Shown: positions 24,973 to 35,099, counted from the first letter of the stretch. The stretch: DNA of 64,000 nucleotides from Hyaloscypha bicolor E (GCF_002865645.1 NW_020194684.1:3167030-3231029); one strand, 5' to 3'. Numbers and translations are program-made. The notes: generated by a model not told the origin, from the sequence alone.

Positions 24973-25182
24973 CCCGAAACCCTAATATTATGTGATTAAT
25001 TAATCGGCCATTCGATTAATTAATCGGCCCCCTTATTAATTAATCGGGATCTACTATGGCTTGCGAATCGTATTCCATTTCCTATTAATCAATGGGAGCT
25101 ACGATTGATTAATCGGAAGGCCGATTGACTAATCGTAGCGCCTGATTGGTAAACCGCTCGTATTGATGAACGGGCGTGAACA
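24973..25182 (-). repeat. Right terminal inverted repeat of Ginger-like element
   Basis: About 210 bp, inverted copy of 22,135-22,324 with one extra unit of about 20 bp built on GATTAATTAATCGG. Ends GAACGGGCGTGAACA at 25,182. Confidence 0.88.
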
Positions 25183-25575
25183 GAAATAAGAAGTGAAATT
25201 ATCGGTGATTATCTTCATAAAAATTGCCTCCTTTACCACAGTGCCTAATTTCAGTTTGGCCAACTCTTCCATATCTACGTAGTTCTACTTATCGAATTGT
25301 GGAATAACCCTTTTCTGATTTAGTCCATTATAGTGAATACAGGTCCTGAAAAGCACCCATAATATTGACTCGAGGTCATGCATAAATGAATGCTGCTCGC
25401 CAAGGAGGGCCCCGATGGCCATGAGAGCCCTCGTGCCAGTTTTGCCTCTGGCACCGGAAGCCTCCCTCCGTGTTTCTTTGATCCCAAGGTCGAGGTCGAT
25501 CAAGAACGAAGGCCAGGAAGGGTTCCCGTGAGAAGAAGCATGAGGCACACCGGAGTAGCCCTTGTTGGAAGAAAG
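25183..25575 (-). pseudogene. FunK1 kinase remnant, kinase-lobe piece
   Basis: The minus-strand frame reads GYSGVPHASSHG, WPSFLIDLDLGIKE, GTRALMAIGALLG, HSFMHDLESILWVLF and CIHYNG, then FDK-stop-NYVDMEELAKLKLGTV up to the transposon junction. These are the activation-loop and aF-helix hallmarks of fungal FunK1 kinases (the DLDL stretch stands for the DFG region; GTRxFMAI follows). The N-terminal lobe is absent: the frame loses homology at about 25,575, where HET-gene sequence on the other strand begins. A TGG to TAG stop lies at about 25,268. FunK1 genes are highly duplicated in fungi, which exposes them to RIP. Confidence 0.78.
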
Positions 25576-25586
25576 AGACGAGTTTC

Positions 25587-27272
25587 GTGGACAGGGCTTT
25601 GGGGTTGGAAGCCAATGATGCTGAACGAGTTTTGGGAATGAGAGTCATTGATGTGCAAAAGAAGTGCATAATTAACTACGATTGGGATTGGATGGGACCA
25701 TATTACGCTTTAAGTTACGTTTGGGGAACTCGTCCTTTCCTGACATTGAATAAGGCAAACGAATCAGACTTGAGGAAAGAAGGCTCGCTCTCTCAAAGGT
25801 TGCTTCCAGATACCATCGCTGACGCGATGGAGCTCGTGGACAATATGGATGAGCATTATCTTTGGGTGGACAGCCTGTGCATTCTCCAAGACGATGACGC
25901 CGATCAAAAGCGCTTCATCAACCGCATGAGAACCATCTACCGGGCGGCGGATATGACAATTATAGCGCTCTGCGGCGAAGATGCCTATGCTGGTCTACCA
26001 GGAGTCCGAGAAGATAGACCACGGATCCGTCAACAAGAGATTGAAATTAAAGGGATCTCAATGCTCCCCGTAATGATACCAACAGGCTGGGCCGATGCAT
26101 ACAAACTCGGAGAAACTAGATGGACGACCTGAGCGTGGACGCATCAGGAGACGTTACTTTCCCGTCGTCGACTCATTTTTGGGAGAGAACAAGCCTATTT
26201 CATCTGTGGCCAATCCATCCTATGCGAGGATGTTGTCGGCCCTGACTTCTCACCCTTCATGGACACATTTGTAATGCTACAACTCGATGCTTTGATCCGA
26301 CCCTACAGCGGCAGTCTACAGACACACTTCCAGAATATCCTTACTGAGTACACGAAGAGACAACTAACACAAAGAGACAACTAACACAAAGAGACAACTA
26401 ACACAAAGAGACAACTAACACAAAGAGACAACTAACACAAAGAGACAACTAACACAAAGAGACAACTAACACAAAGAAAAGACAGGCTGAATGGAATTTC
26501 GGGAATCCTTGAGGAAGTGTCGAAGATTGGTGGGCCATTTTTCCAAGGGATCCCACTTTCCAGTTTCAGCAATGCCCTTCTATGGGACAGAGATTTTTTT
26601 TGGTCCGGATTCCCGCAAATTATAGATGAGAGAAGCTGTCAGGAAGAGAGGGAGCTCCGGGTTCCAGGTTTGCCAAGCTGGTCGTGGGCTGGATGGATGG
26701 GGGAGATCCGTTTTGCGAAGGATTTTGATGATGTGCCGGCGAATGGGCGACTAAGATTCTATGGGTTTATTCCTGATGGAGGGCTTATAGAACTGGAGAC
26801 TCCCGAGCTTAAGCATGCACAGACAGAAGCCTGGGGATCATTCTCAGGGGATACGGGGCCGCCACAAGCTGTTTTACCAAAGGAGTTCTGGGACTTTGAG
26901 CGCACTGAGGTGAAGCTGGAAGATCTGTCTTCTTTAGTCCCTAAAACACCACTCCTTTGCTTCTGGACAAGCACTGCGACCATCGAACTCCAAGCTATAG
27001 AGAGGGAAAATTGTTTCAAGACAAGGACAGGGAAGACTGTCAGTCTCGGATTCCGGGTTTTCGTGCCGTCTGGAGAAGTAAAGAAGCTCGAGTTGGTCGT
27101 GCTAGGCGACCAGTCTTACATTCAGATCGATGGCACGCCAGCTGTGGCTACTGTTGCGATCAGGTGGGATTGCGGCATTGCGTATAGAGAACCTTTTGGG
27201 TTGGAAACAATTGCATATCGCGGTTGGAAAGAAATTGAGGGTAGGTGTTGGAAAAGAATCGTGATGGGGTAG
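25587..27272 (+). pseudogene. HET-domain (heterokaryon incompatibility) gene, broken
   Basis: HET proteins trigger cell death on fusion of unlike fungal individuals. The frame from 25,587 contains the three HET hallmarks: YYALSYVWG (residues 39-47), LWVDSLCILQDD, and, after a stop, AWTHQETLLSRRLIFG. The stop is TGA at 26,130-26,132, best explained as CGA (Arg) to TGA. A second stop (26,382) comes from a 17-bp minisatellite (26,357-26,475). Downstream the same frame continues through LPSWSWAGWMGEIRF, typical of HET C-terminal regions, to TAG at 27,270-27,272. The start is uncertain: homology begins only around residue 14, directly beside the FunK1 remnant, so the N-terminus may be truncated. 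Composition is balanced, so RIP here is light. Confidence 0.85.
26357..26475 (+). repeat. 17-bp minisatellite, seven copies, inside HET gene
   Basis: Seven perfect copies of GAGACAACTAACACAAA. With one copy the frame reads TKRQLTQRKDRLNG; the six extra copies add 102 bases, which keeps the downstream frame but introduces an in-frame TAA at 26,382-26,384 as the 17-base unit rotates through frames. Confidence 0.95.
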
Positions 27273-27289
27273 AGCAAAAGAAGAATGGA

Positions 27290-28017
27290 GATTCATCCGC
27301 GCTTCGAAGTAGACCAATGATAACAGATACATTAACTAAACCCAAACCTTTAACCACACCCAGAAACAACGTTCTCCACAAACGGCTCCTTGATGATTCT
27401 AGGAACCCATATATGAATACCCTCAACCCATTGAATGCCCAGAGATTACGATGCCAGAGATCGAGAAAGCAGTGCGCCGAGCTGCCCCAAACAAGGCACC
27501 AGGTACAGACAACATCACAAACGGCATTCTGCATCAGACCCTGGACACCCTCCTCCCACACCTCCACAAGCTCTTCAACGCATGCCTCCAGTATGGATAC
27601 TGTCCTAAACACTTCAGGGAGGCTATCACAGTAGTTCTCCGGAAGCCAGGAAAAGATGACTATACACAATCCAAGTCATACAGGCCGATTGCCCTCCTCA
27701 ATACGCTAGGGAAAGCACTAGAAGCGGTAATCGCCAACCGACTCACTTACCTTACTGGCATCCACCACCTCCTCCCAAGCCGACATACAGGAGGTCGAAA
27801 GCTTGCATCAACAGATCATGCTTTACCCCTTCTTCTCCAACGAATACACGAAGCCTGAGCTGATGGGAAGGTGGCTTCATTACTCTTACTCGACGTCTCA
27901 GGAGCCTTTGATAACGTCTCTCGACCACGGCTGCTACACAACTTAAGGAAGCGCAGAGTAGATCAAATGCTCGTGAGGTGGATCGACTCCTTTCTAAGTG
28001 TCCGATCTACTACACTT
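27290..28017 (+). pseudogene. LINE reverse-transcriptase fragment (Tad/I-like), truncated at both ends
   Basis: The frame from about 27,430 reads MPEIEKAVRRAAPNKAPGTD, then SYRPIALLNTLGKALE and a TGA at 27,856-27,858 (TGG to TGA), followed by LLLLDVSGAFDNVSRPRLL. NKAPGxD, YRPIxLL and DxxGAFDNV are RT motifs of non-LTR elements of the Tad1/I type common in ascomycetes. The catalytic YxDD half, endonuclease and 3' tail are missing. Similarity ends near 28,017, where CCCH-protein sequence begins in the same frame. Confidence 0.85.
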
Positions 28018-29264
28018 GGATCTCTCGAAAACCCAGATGATTTGAGGGATTTTGTATTGGGATTTACGCAAGGGAATGCATCATTCGATTTCATCGATGT
28101 CGGACACGGAAAGGAAAGGGCTGATTCAAAGATCAAAGGTATACCTGATACTCCTGCTGGAAGATCCGGACTAATTTCTCCAGAATGCATGTGCTGGCAC
28201 CTTCGAAACCACAACTGTAAACAGATTCTCCTGGGTATATCTCACGATGCAGGCTACGCACCCTTTCTCGACGAAGTAGTGACCCAAGACGACCACTACC
28301 GAATCACCATAGTCGAAGGCCCGCGCACTATCCGCGAGCTCACCGCCACCGGTCTCCAAATCTTGAATTTCAACAACATATTCCGTACCGAAAAACTCGT
28401 CGATCGTTTAGTTCCCTCTCCCACGCCACCTTCCACCTGGGCAGGGGTGACATCTATTACTCCTCCGCCTCCAACCGCCTCTTCTGTATCAGTCAAAAAT
28501 GGAACAATAACCACGATCAACAAGAAACCAACTCCAACTCCCGCTTCAGCAAAACCAGCCTGGGTCCCTGGCCTCCGTAGTCTTGACCCCCCCATCACTA
28601 TAAACGCCACCGTCCTTGACAAAATCAAGCGGCGCACATTCAACAAGCTCTGCAATAACCATTATCTGCGTGGTCCTTGTGCAAAAAGGGATGGATGCTG
28701 TTTCGAACACCAGTATAGAGCCACTAAAGAGGATTTGAAGGCCATTGCGTATCTGACGAGATTGAACCCTTGCCTGAATGGCCAGGATTGCGAGTTAGAG
28801 TTTTGTATTTATGGACATCATTGTCCGAGTGTTACATTAGGCACAAATGGAAGGGAACCGGTTTGTAATGCGTTTGGATGCAAGTTTGGAAAGGAGGACC
28901 ATCCGCCTGGGACCGTCATCAAGCATCCGCGGAAGGAGAGGTGGGAGAAAGACTATGCGCCGGGGATTATCTCATGTCTCCCCATGAGTTGGAAACTTCG
29001 AAAACGCAAGCATTGCCTCAACCTTCCCCACTTGACGGGTCATCGCAGCTATCCGCTCTGCCAGAAACAGCAAGTCAAAGCAAAGATGTACAACAACCTG
29101 TCAACGACGAACGAGAGCGTAAAGTTAAGCTCTTGACAAATAGAATGAGCAGTATTCGAGAGGAGAAGGAGAGGCTTGAAAGGATTCAGGAGCTAAAAGA
29201 CCTCGAAGAGCAGACGAAGAGGGACATTCTCGCTGCATGGAAAGAAAATGGGGAAGGGAGCTAA
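28018..29264 (+). pseudogene. CCCH zinc-finger protein, 5'-truncated and frameshifted
   Basis: Starts within the conserved DUF-type domain of fungal CCCH proteins (FDFIDVGHGKERADSKIKG; CKQILLGISHDAGYAPFL), where the middle normally contains aspartates and a KxxADxKI motif. It continues through a Pro-rich linker to zinc fingers of the C-x8-C-x5-C-x3-H kind (NNHYLRGPCAKRDGCCFEH; NPCLNGQDCELEFCIYGHH). These proteins are presumed to bind RNA or DNA. Near 28,960-28,980 the frame shifts by one: the frame that ends at 29,264 carries a coiled coil (RMSSIREEKERLERIQELKD) that looks like the true C-terminus, while the first frame runs on to 29,136 as nonsense. The N-terminus is replaced by the LINE fragment. 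Composition is normal. Confidence 0.78.
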
Positions 29265-29621
29265 ATTGGCTACCTCAAATATAACTTATAATACCGAGCG
29301 GGCAGCTTTAATAGCGAACGAATATGCCTATATATAAGGAGAATTTGAACTACTCTTTCGAGACGGGCTAGTAGAATAGCGTCTATAAAAGTGCAGGAGG
29401 AAGCAATCCCACTAGGCCAGATCACCTGCCATATTACAGGCGATGTGGGGTGGTTCCGGTACGAAGTTAGTACTAATTTATTTGCTCACTCCCAGTAGGG
29501 ACTTCTCTATCTACTACATCAACTCTTGCCTGCGAAGATTCTCCAACGTGGCGAGAAGCCATTCAAAAATTCGAGTGTTCTCCGATGAATGCCCTATCCC
29601 CTTTGATTTTGACAAGTGAGA
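29265..29621. other. Intergenic spacer, somewhat AT-rich
   Basis: Lies between the CCCH pseudogene and the stop codon of the convergent minus-strand gene. TA-rich around 29,280-29,400, perhaps a short repeat fragment. Nothing identifiable. Confidence 0.5.
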
Positions 29622-31541
29622 TCAGGAAAGCAATAGACAAGAGCCGTAATCCTTCAGCATCTGTCCAACGACGACAAACCCTCCTATGGCGCCAGCGCAG
29701 AACATCAATGAAATTAGAAATACCACTGCAGCTTTAGCCCTGTCTTCTTCAGCCTTTGCCAGATCCTCTGCTCGAAGCATAGCTCTTCTGCTGAATTTAA
29801 ACTTCTCAGTCGCTCTGTCCTTCGCAATTTCCGCTTCGATCTGGTAGTCCTTATACTCGTGATATAGGGCATCCGACTTAGTTTGAAGAGTTTGAATAGT
29901 TTGAAGAGCACTCGACGGCTCCTTCGCCGCTTTGATATTTTGCTGAAGTGTGATTATCCATTTCTTATCCAGAGAGTCGCGCGCATCATACAACATTTGT
30001 AATTGTGAGTCAGTTTTGGTCACCGCCGCAGAACGTTGACTATCGAACTCGTGTTGTGCCTTTTCGAGGTCTTCCTTGCGCTCCTCGAGTACTTCTCGAG
30101 CCTCCTTAGCATCTTCTGCAACTTTGTCAGCCACCCTTTTAGTCTCGTTGGCTATCCCCACGGTCGCTTGAGCTGCTTCCATGGCCTCATCGGCGTCCTT
30201 CTTTGCGGCCTCGGCAGTTTGCCTTGCTCTGCGAGCCTCGTTCCACGCCTTCTGACTAAAAGACCCCTTGATAATCTCCACCATCTCGTGGAAAGTGAAG
30301 CCGATAAATGGAATAGTCGCTCCAATGAGAACACCAGATGCAAGCCAAAACATAGTGAGCACACGCTCAGCTTCCGTGCTCTCAGCAGCATGGAACTGTG
30401 TCAAGCTACCAATAACCGCATAAGGTATCGTGCCTAATAAGATCATGAAACCCCACCAAAGAAATGATGCCCGGCGTAATGGTTTTGGGCCGCGATATGG
30501 CTGCTCGCCGTCCATGGTCTTGAAGGGAGAGCACTCGGCGAGGTATGTCTTCGCGTGCCCATCCTTATGTGAAAGGGACCAGCGATCAAGACCCATAAAA
30601 TAGTCCTTAGAATCTTCGCCCCAACCCACTGGGACAACTTTCCCGATAACTCCATCGATTACCGTATCTTGCTTAAGCCGAGCTTCCTCCAGTTCGGCTG
30701 AACCTACCAAGTACAAAGCGGGGTAGTCTGGCGTCGACACATTTCCCAACAAGTTGAGAAAGGACATGATGATGTACGGAATAACGGTTAGACCGAATGC
30801 CGCATAGCCGTATCGATTCAGTTGATCGCCTCGAGTTTTGTATAATGTGTACGATGCATAGAGCACCTGGAAAATGGCAACCATCGATTGTGGGATGCTG
30901 GCTGACGAGGAGAGGGTAATCTCTTGCTGATAGCCTTCTTTGTGCGGTTTGCTGGGAACTACTTCTGCATTGGAGGGTAATATTGCTAAGCTATAACCCT
31001 CAGAGAGCTTGGATAGTCCGTGAATCTTCCGAGCAGTAGGACTGATATATTCTAGGTGGTGTTTGGACTGATCGATAGTTTGCTTCACTCTTTCGATCGA
31101 TAGGCCACGGCCATCCCAGTACTCGTTCCGAACAACGATACAGAGAGCTCCAGCTCGGGCAGCTGTTTGTAGGTCACCACAGACGGATTTCTGTCCCCAA
31201 GAGAATGATGCATGTCGAGCGATGGCCTGGAGACCTCTAGCAATTCCTGAAAAAGGGAAAGCAATTGCCAGAAACACAGCAAACGCAAGGTCGGTCGTGC
31301 TCTCCCCAGGAAGTGCCTTCACAGTTGCTGCATGGGCGAAGTAATTCGCAAGATAGAAGGTGAAGATATCGAACCATTTCGTAGGCGTACACAATAGATT
31401 TGGATCACCATGATCGGATGTCCCAGCCGGAACTGATATGGTAACATTGATGTTGGGTGAGGCTGTGGGGAGTCCTTCAACGATGGTGCAGAGATATATT
31501 ATGATTGGGAATGCGAATACCCAGGTCCTTGAAGAATTCAT
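29622..31541 (-). CDS. Multi-pass membrane protein with long coiled coil, function unknown
   Basis: An uninterrupted frame of 639 codons from the ATG at 31,539-31,541. An upstream in-frame ATG at 31,620-31,622 would add 27 residues, but the inner ATG begins directly with a signal-peptide-like stretch (WVFAFPIIIYLCTIV). It is followed by a CxPTKWFDI motif with an adjacent FxLANYFAHAATVK helix, and AARAGALCIVVR, which I recall from uncharacterised fungal membrane proteins. Hydrophobic segments occur at about residues 88-105, 220-235, 247-268, 359-380 and 397-420. Then comes a charged, Ala/Glu/Lys-rich coiled coil (about 440-590) and a final membrane segment (AVVFLISLMFCAGAIGG). No stops, no RIP signature and normal composition suggest a live gene despite transposons on both sides. 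Function cannot be assigned. Confidence 0.8.
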   Translation of the reverse strand: MNSSRTWVFAFPIIIYLCTIVEGLPTASPNINVTISVPAGTSDHGDPNLLCTPTKWFDIFTFYLANYFAHAATVKALPGESTTDLAFAVFLAIAFPFSGIARGLQAIARHASFSWGQKSVCGDLQTAARAGALCIVVRNEYWDGRGLSIERVKQTIDQSKHHLEYISPTARKIHGLSKLSEGYSLAILPSNAEVVPSKPHKEGYQQEITLSSSASIPQSMVAIFQVLYASYTLYKTRGDQLNRYGYAAFGLTVIPYIIMSFLNLLGNVSTPDYPALYLVGSAELEEARLKQDTVIDGVIGKVVPVGWGEDSKDYFMGLDRWSLSHKDGHAKTYLAECSPFKTMDGEQPYRGPKPLRRASFLWWGFMILLGTIPYAVIGSLTQFHAAESTEAERVLTMFWLASGVLIGATIPFIGFTFHEMVEIIKGSFSQKAWNEARRARQTAEAAKKDADEAMEAAQATVGIANETKRVADKVAEDAKEAREVLEERKEDLEKAQHEFDSQRSAAVTKTDSQLQMLYDARDSLDKKWIITLQQNIKAAKEPSSALQTIQTLQTKSDALYHEYKDYQIEAEIAKDRATEKFKFSRRAMLRAEDLAKAEEDRAKAAVVFLISLMFCAGAIGGFVVVGQMLKDYGSCLLLS

Positions 31542-32291
31542 GGTATTCAGCAGGAATTGGAAAGGTAGTGAAAAGTCACAATCCAGGACGGTAATGGTAC
31601 GTCGGCATCCGTTGACGTACAAGTTGTGGAGGTTTGTATAATGAAAAAGCTGAAGGGCTGGGGAGTACCGTGCTGCTCATTAGAAAAATGCTATTGTGGC
31701 GCTGCACGATGCCAGGTCGCATTCTCAAAAGGTGATCCGAGCTCGCCAGGGAAAAGCGTCGAGTTGGTGATTTGTCGTAGAGTTTGTGGCCAATGAAGTG
31801 GTGGGCGATAGCGATATGCGAGAGGCGAAGTAAAAGACACACATGTACATCCGTGGCCCGCGGCTGTGGAAAGCAGTTGGGGGAATGAAGTAACGGAATG
31901 AATGGGAGAGGAGGCCAGATGGCGGTGCCCAGCTGGCAAAATAGCTGCCACGTAGCAGCGCCTCAACACCCACAGCGGCACCGCTTGTTTTAGAGCATAA
32001 AAACAAACAATAATGTATCCAGTCGAGCAAAAGCAATTCTATGGTGTGGAGGCTAGTGGAGTGAGGATTGGCTCAGAAGGATACAGTAGATGAACCTCTC
32101 GGGCTAAATCTCCCGATCAATTTTTGAGGTTGGGATTTGTTCACAAGAGAGTCCCCTGCAAAATCAATGGCTTCGCCTGGGGGCTGGGCAGCTGAACATT
32201 TTGAATTATTTGTCTCCCTTATCACCACCCCTCCGTATCCTGGTAGCCTGATCTCTTTATAGCCCTACGTGACGTCCCTTCGGTAGAAGGT
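31542..32291. other. Promoter-side flank of the membrane-protein gene
   Basis: Balanced composition, no convincing gene; short minus-strand open frames overlap the gene start. It ends at the inverted repeat of the pogo-like element. The promoter of the minus-strand gene should lie here. Confidence 0.45.
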
Positions 32292-32330
32292 TTCACTGGC
32301 CAACCGCCCAAACTACTCAACCGCCCAAAA
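32292..32330 (+). repeat. Left TIR of pogo-like element
   Basis: 39 bp, reverse complement of 41,798-41,836 without mismatch. CpG-containing motifs have survived here although the flanking interior is almost all A/T. Confidence 0.92.
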
Positions 32331-32999
32331 ATTAAAATCTTAATATTTAATTAACGCCTTAATAAAATTTTAATTCCTATTAAATACTAATACTTTATAG
32401 TATTCTCGACCCCCTAATGGCTATATATTACTTTAAAATTATATAGTATTACTAAAATTATTAATTTAGTAGCATTTTTGGCATTTTCTACTAATTTTTA
32501 CCCTACTATCTCTATCCCTTACTAATTTCTATATAATTAATTAAATATCTTATATAATATTCTAAATTCTTTAGTAATATATAGCTTAATATAAGAGAGT
32601 ACATTAGAAGGTTTTTTGTATTATTATAATAATATTTCTTATTAAATTTTTTTTGGGATAAGAATTAGTAACTTGCGTTTAGTAGGGTAATAAGCCTAAA
32701 TTTAAGTACCTAATTCTTGGAATAAAGAATCGCTTATATTACTTAAATATTTAATTATAATTTAGGTACTATTCGATTTTTCGATTATAAAAGCTCAAAT
32801 ATTAATTGAATTCGCTATTATATAGTAAATCTTATACCTTCTTCTAATTAGCCAGAGCCTTTATAAGAACTTTATTATAAAATAGCCTTCTTTTACTTCT
32901 TCTTTCTTTAGTAGTAATAATTTCTAGAGGCTCAATTACCTTATTAACTAGCTCCTTTATTCTTTTTGTTCTCTGTCTTATAGTCTTCTTAGGAAATTA

Positions 33000-34796
33000 T
33001 TATTTTAAAGGTAAGGGAATAGTTAATTGAGTAAAAGGGAGAAGTATAGTTAATTAAGGCTTTATTAATAATTAAGGAATATTGGGAAAATCGATTTCTG
33101 GAAATATATATATAATCGGAGGGCTTTTAGGAGAAGCTTTTATCTTACTAGCTTTTAGTATTCTTAAAGCTTTTAATGGTTTTAGTAGCTTTAATAATCG
33201 AATTATAAGAGTATTAAAATTATTAATTTCTTAAAGTAAATTAGGGCCCTATTTTCGAAAATTATTAAAGATATAATTATAAAATGCCTTCTATAATTTA
33301 TATAAAGCCTTTAGTTTCTTTTTCTTTATAAGCTTCTTCTCTATCTTCTTTTTCTTAATTACCTTTACTTCAAGTATCTTTTCTATTAATTTAATATTTA
33401 TTACTCTTATATTTATAATTTTATCTTTATTCTTTTTTAATATCTTTTTTCGGTTCTTATACTTATTAGCTATATTAATTAGCTCTTTATTAATTACTTA
33501 AGAGAGAGTAGTCTCAGTAATTACTATAGTAGCTAAATTTATAAGCTTTTAGACTATAAGCTAAAGATCTTGGAAATGCCTTTATATATTAATTTGGGAG
33601 ACTTAAATTATTAATTAATAGGCAAGAACTCTATTAAGCTTATTATTAATTTCTTTATTAACTTTGAAAATAGCTTTAATATTAGTAATATTCTCTAGAG
33701 TTATAATAATTAAAGAAGCTAGATTACTAGATATAGTTAGTCGACTAGATAAAGTAAGAGAATAAGAAATAGGAAGAGAAAGAAATATAAGAGCCTTTTA
33801 TATATTTTCTTCTTTTTATAAAATTACTATAGGTAGTATACTAATAATAATTTCGGAATTAAATAGAAAAAGGCTATACTTTCTCTAAGAGGAAGTAATA
33901 TTATAGTAGTTAAGAGTATTTACTTATACTAATTATAATATTTCTAGGAATTTGAGCTTATTAATAGAATATTTTATATCCTAATAAGTCTTTTCCGTAA
34001 GATATATATAATATGAGTATACTAGGGGCCCAAAGACTCCTATATTATATAGTTAAAGAATATAGGTTAAATAGGCTAGGAAATAAAGGAGAATTATCTT
34101 CTTTTCTTTATAAAACCTTACTATTTCTGGTATTATATAAGAACTATAGCTATTAAAAAGAAGTATTCTATACTTTTTCTTTTTAATTTTAATATCTCTA
34201 GTTCAAATACCTCTTTAAATTACTTGATATAAAGCTTATTATTTATCTAATTCTTCTTAGAGATATAAATATACCCGGTAAGTAATACCTTAATCTAATT
34301 CTTAAAAAGAACCTTGGCTTTAAAAATAATATATAGACTAAGAACTTATTTATTTAAAGATATATATTTAATTAATGAAACCTATTCTTGACTGCCTTAT
34401 TATATAATCTTGGAAGCTTTGGTTTTCCTGAAGTAAATAACCCATACTTTAGCTAGTATCCCTATTATTATCTCTTTCTTATTTATATTATAAATATTAT
34501 TATTATATATATTATATTATACTTTCTTTATATAAAAGAGCTCAAAATACCTTATAATTTGCTCTAGATTCTCTATAATAATTCGATTTTTATTAAGGAA
34601 TAGTATAATTCGAGATTTGAGATTAGAATAGTAGTTTAGGAAACCTTAATACTAATTTATTCTAAGAAAGTTCTCTTCTAGATCTTTTTCTTATATCTTT
34701 AGTAACTTAATTACTATTTTTTGAACCTAATAAACTATTAGGGGCTAGCCCTATACTTCTAATTTTCGAATATAATACTAAATAACTGCCTCTTAC
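33000..34796 (-). pseudogene. pogo/Fot1-like transposase, catalytic part (dead)
   Basis: Read on the minus strand from 34,796 downward. The segments RYIRKL-like, RINQY-GFLNYYSNLKSRIIP and NIYNINKKEIIIGILAKV correspond to the DNA-binding tail and first catalytic block of Fot1/pogo transposases. In the latter the expected N-x-D-E-K-G reads N-I-N-K-K-E, so the first catalytic Asp (about 34,487) is Asn and its neighbours have G to A changes. QGSQEWVSLIKYISLNKQV and PYIIFKAK-like blocks follow. The C-terminal end is not well defined. It would join in frame to the N-terminal piece across the nested Gypsy element. Confidence 0.75.
34792..34796. repeat. Target-site duplication CTTAC, left copy
   Basis: Matches CTTAC at 41,465-41,469 on the other side of the Gypsy element exactly. 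Confidence 0.93.
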
Positions 34797-35069
34797 TATT
34801 ACGGGTACGGCATTTAGGGCTTGGAAAGCAAGGTAGAAGGTCCCTTATAAAGACGATTCAAAGCTAAGGAAGAGAAAACTAGAATATAGGAGGCTGCGAG
34901 GGAGTATATGCACCCCATAGTGCACTAGTCCTAAAGGGGCTAGCTTTCTAAATATTTCTAGTATATTCCAAGCATATTTCCCTAGCGAGGCGGCCGCGTC
35001 ACGTGCGCCTAGGAGGTATCTGGTATCTGGCGAGGTATCTCAGATACCGGGTATCTGGGAATCGTGATA
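34797..35069 (-). repeat. 3' LTR (minus-strand sense) of nested Gypsy
   Basis: 273 bp. It carries about 35 bp more than its partner because of extra GGTATCTGG-type units (35,029-35,057). CACGTG at 35,000-35,005. More transitions than the right copy (for example CAGTGCGCTAGTCCTGAAGG there reads TAGTGCACTAGTCCTAAAGG here). Confidence 0.92.
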
Positions 35070-35083
35070 TTATCCCCCCCCTT
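35070..35083 (-). other. Polypurine tract of nested Gypsy
   Basis: Plus strand TTATCCCCCCCTTC; on the element's sense strand this is GAAGGGGGGGATAA directly before the 3' LTR, the expected place for plus-strand priming. Confidence 0.8.
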
Positions 35084-35099
35084 CGTAATAAGCTCGTCC

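Larger units (their letters stand above)
22135..25182 (-). mobile_element. Ginger-like DNA transposon with integrase-type transposase, inserted in FunK1
   Basis: A 3,048-bp element with about 190-210 bp terminal inverted repeats starting TGTTCACGCCCGTTC, and a 4-bp GAAA duplication. The only coding remnant (minus strand) is a retroviral-type integrase, not a reverse transcriptase, and there are no LTRs. TIRs starting TGT, a 4-bp duplication and a Gypsy-integrase-like transposase are the defining features of the Ginger superfamily as I know it. The element is less decayed than its AT-rich neighbours but carries RIP-type transitions in catalytic codons. Alternative: another integrase-derived TIR group; the combination of features is secure, the name is inference. 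Confidence 0.8.

Noticed and set aside
26357..26475. Short regular repeats as possible CRISPR or centromere repeat
   Set aside because: Perfect head-to-tail 17-mers without spacers inside a HET reading frame; a simple minisatellite.
27160..27669. 169-codon minus-strand frame
   Set aside because: Antisense shadow of the HET C-terminus and LINE RT fragment, both of which have clear motifs on plus.
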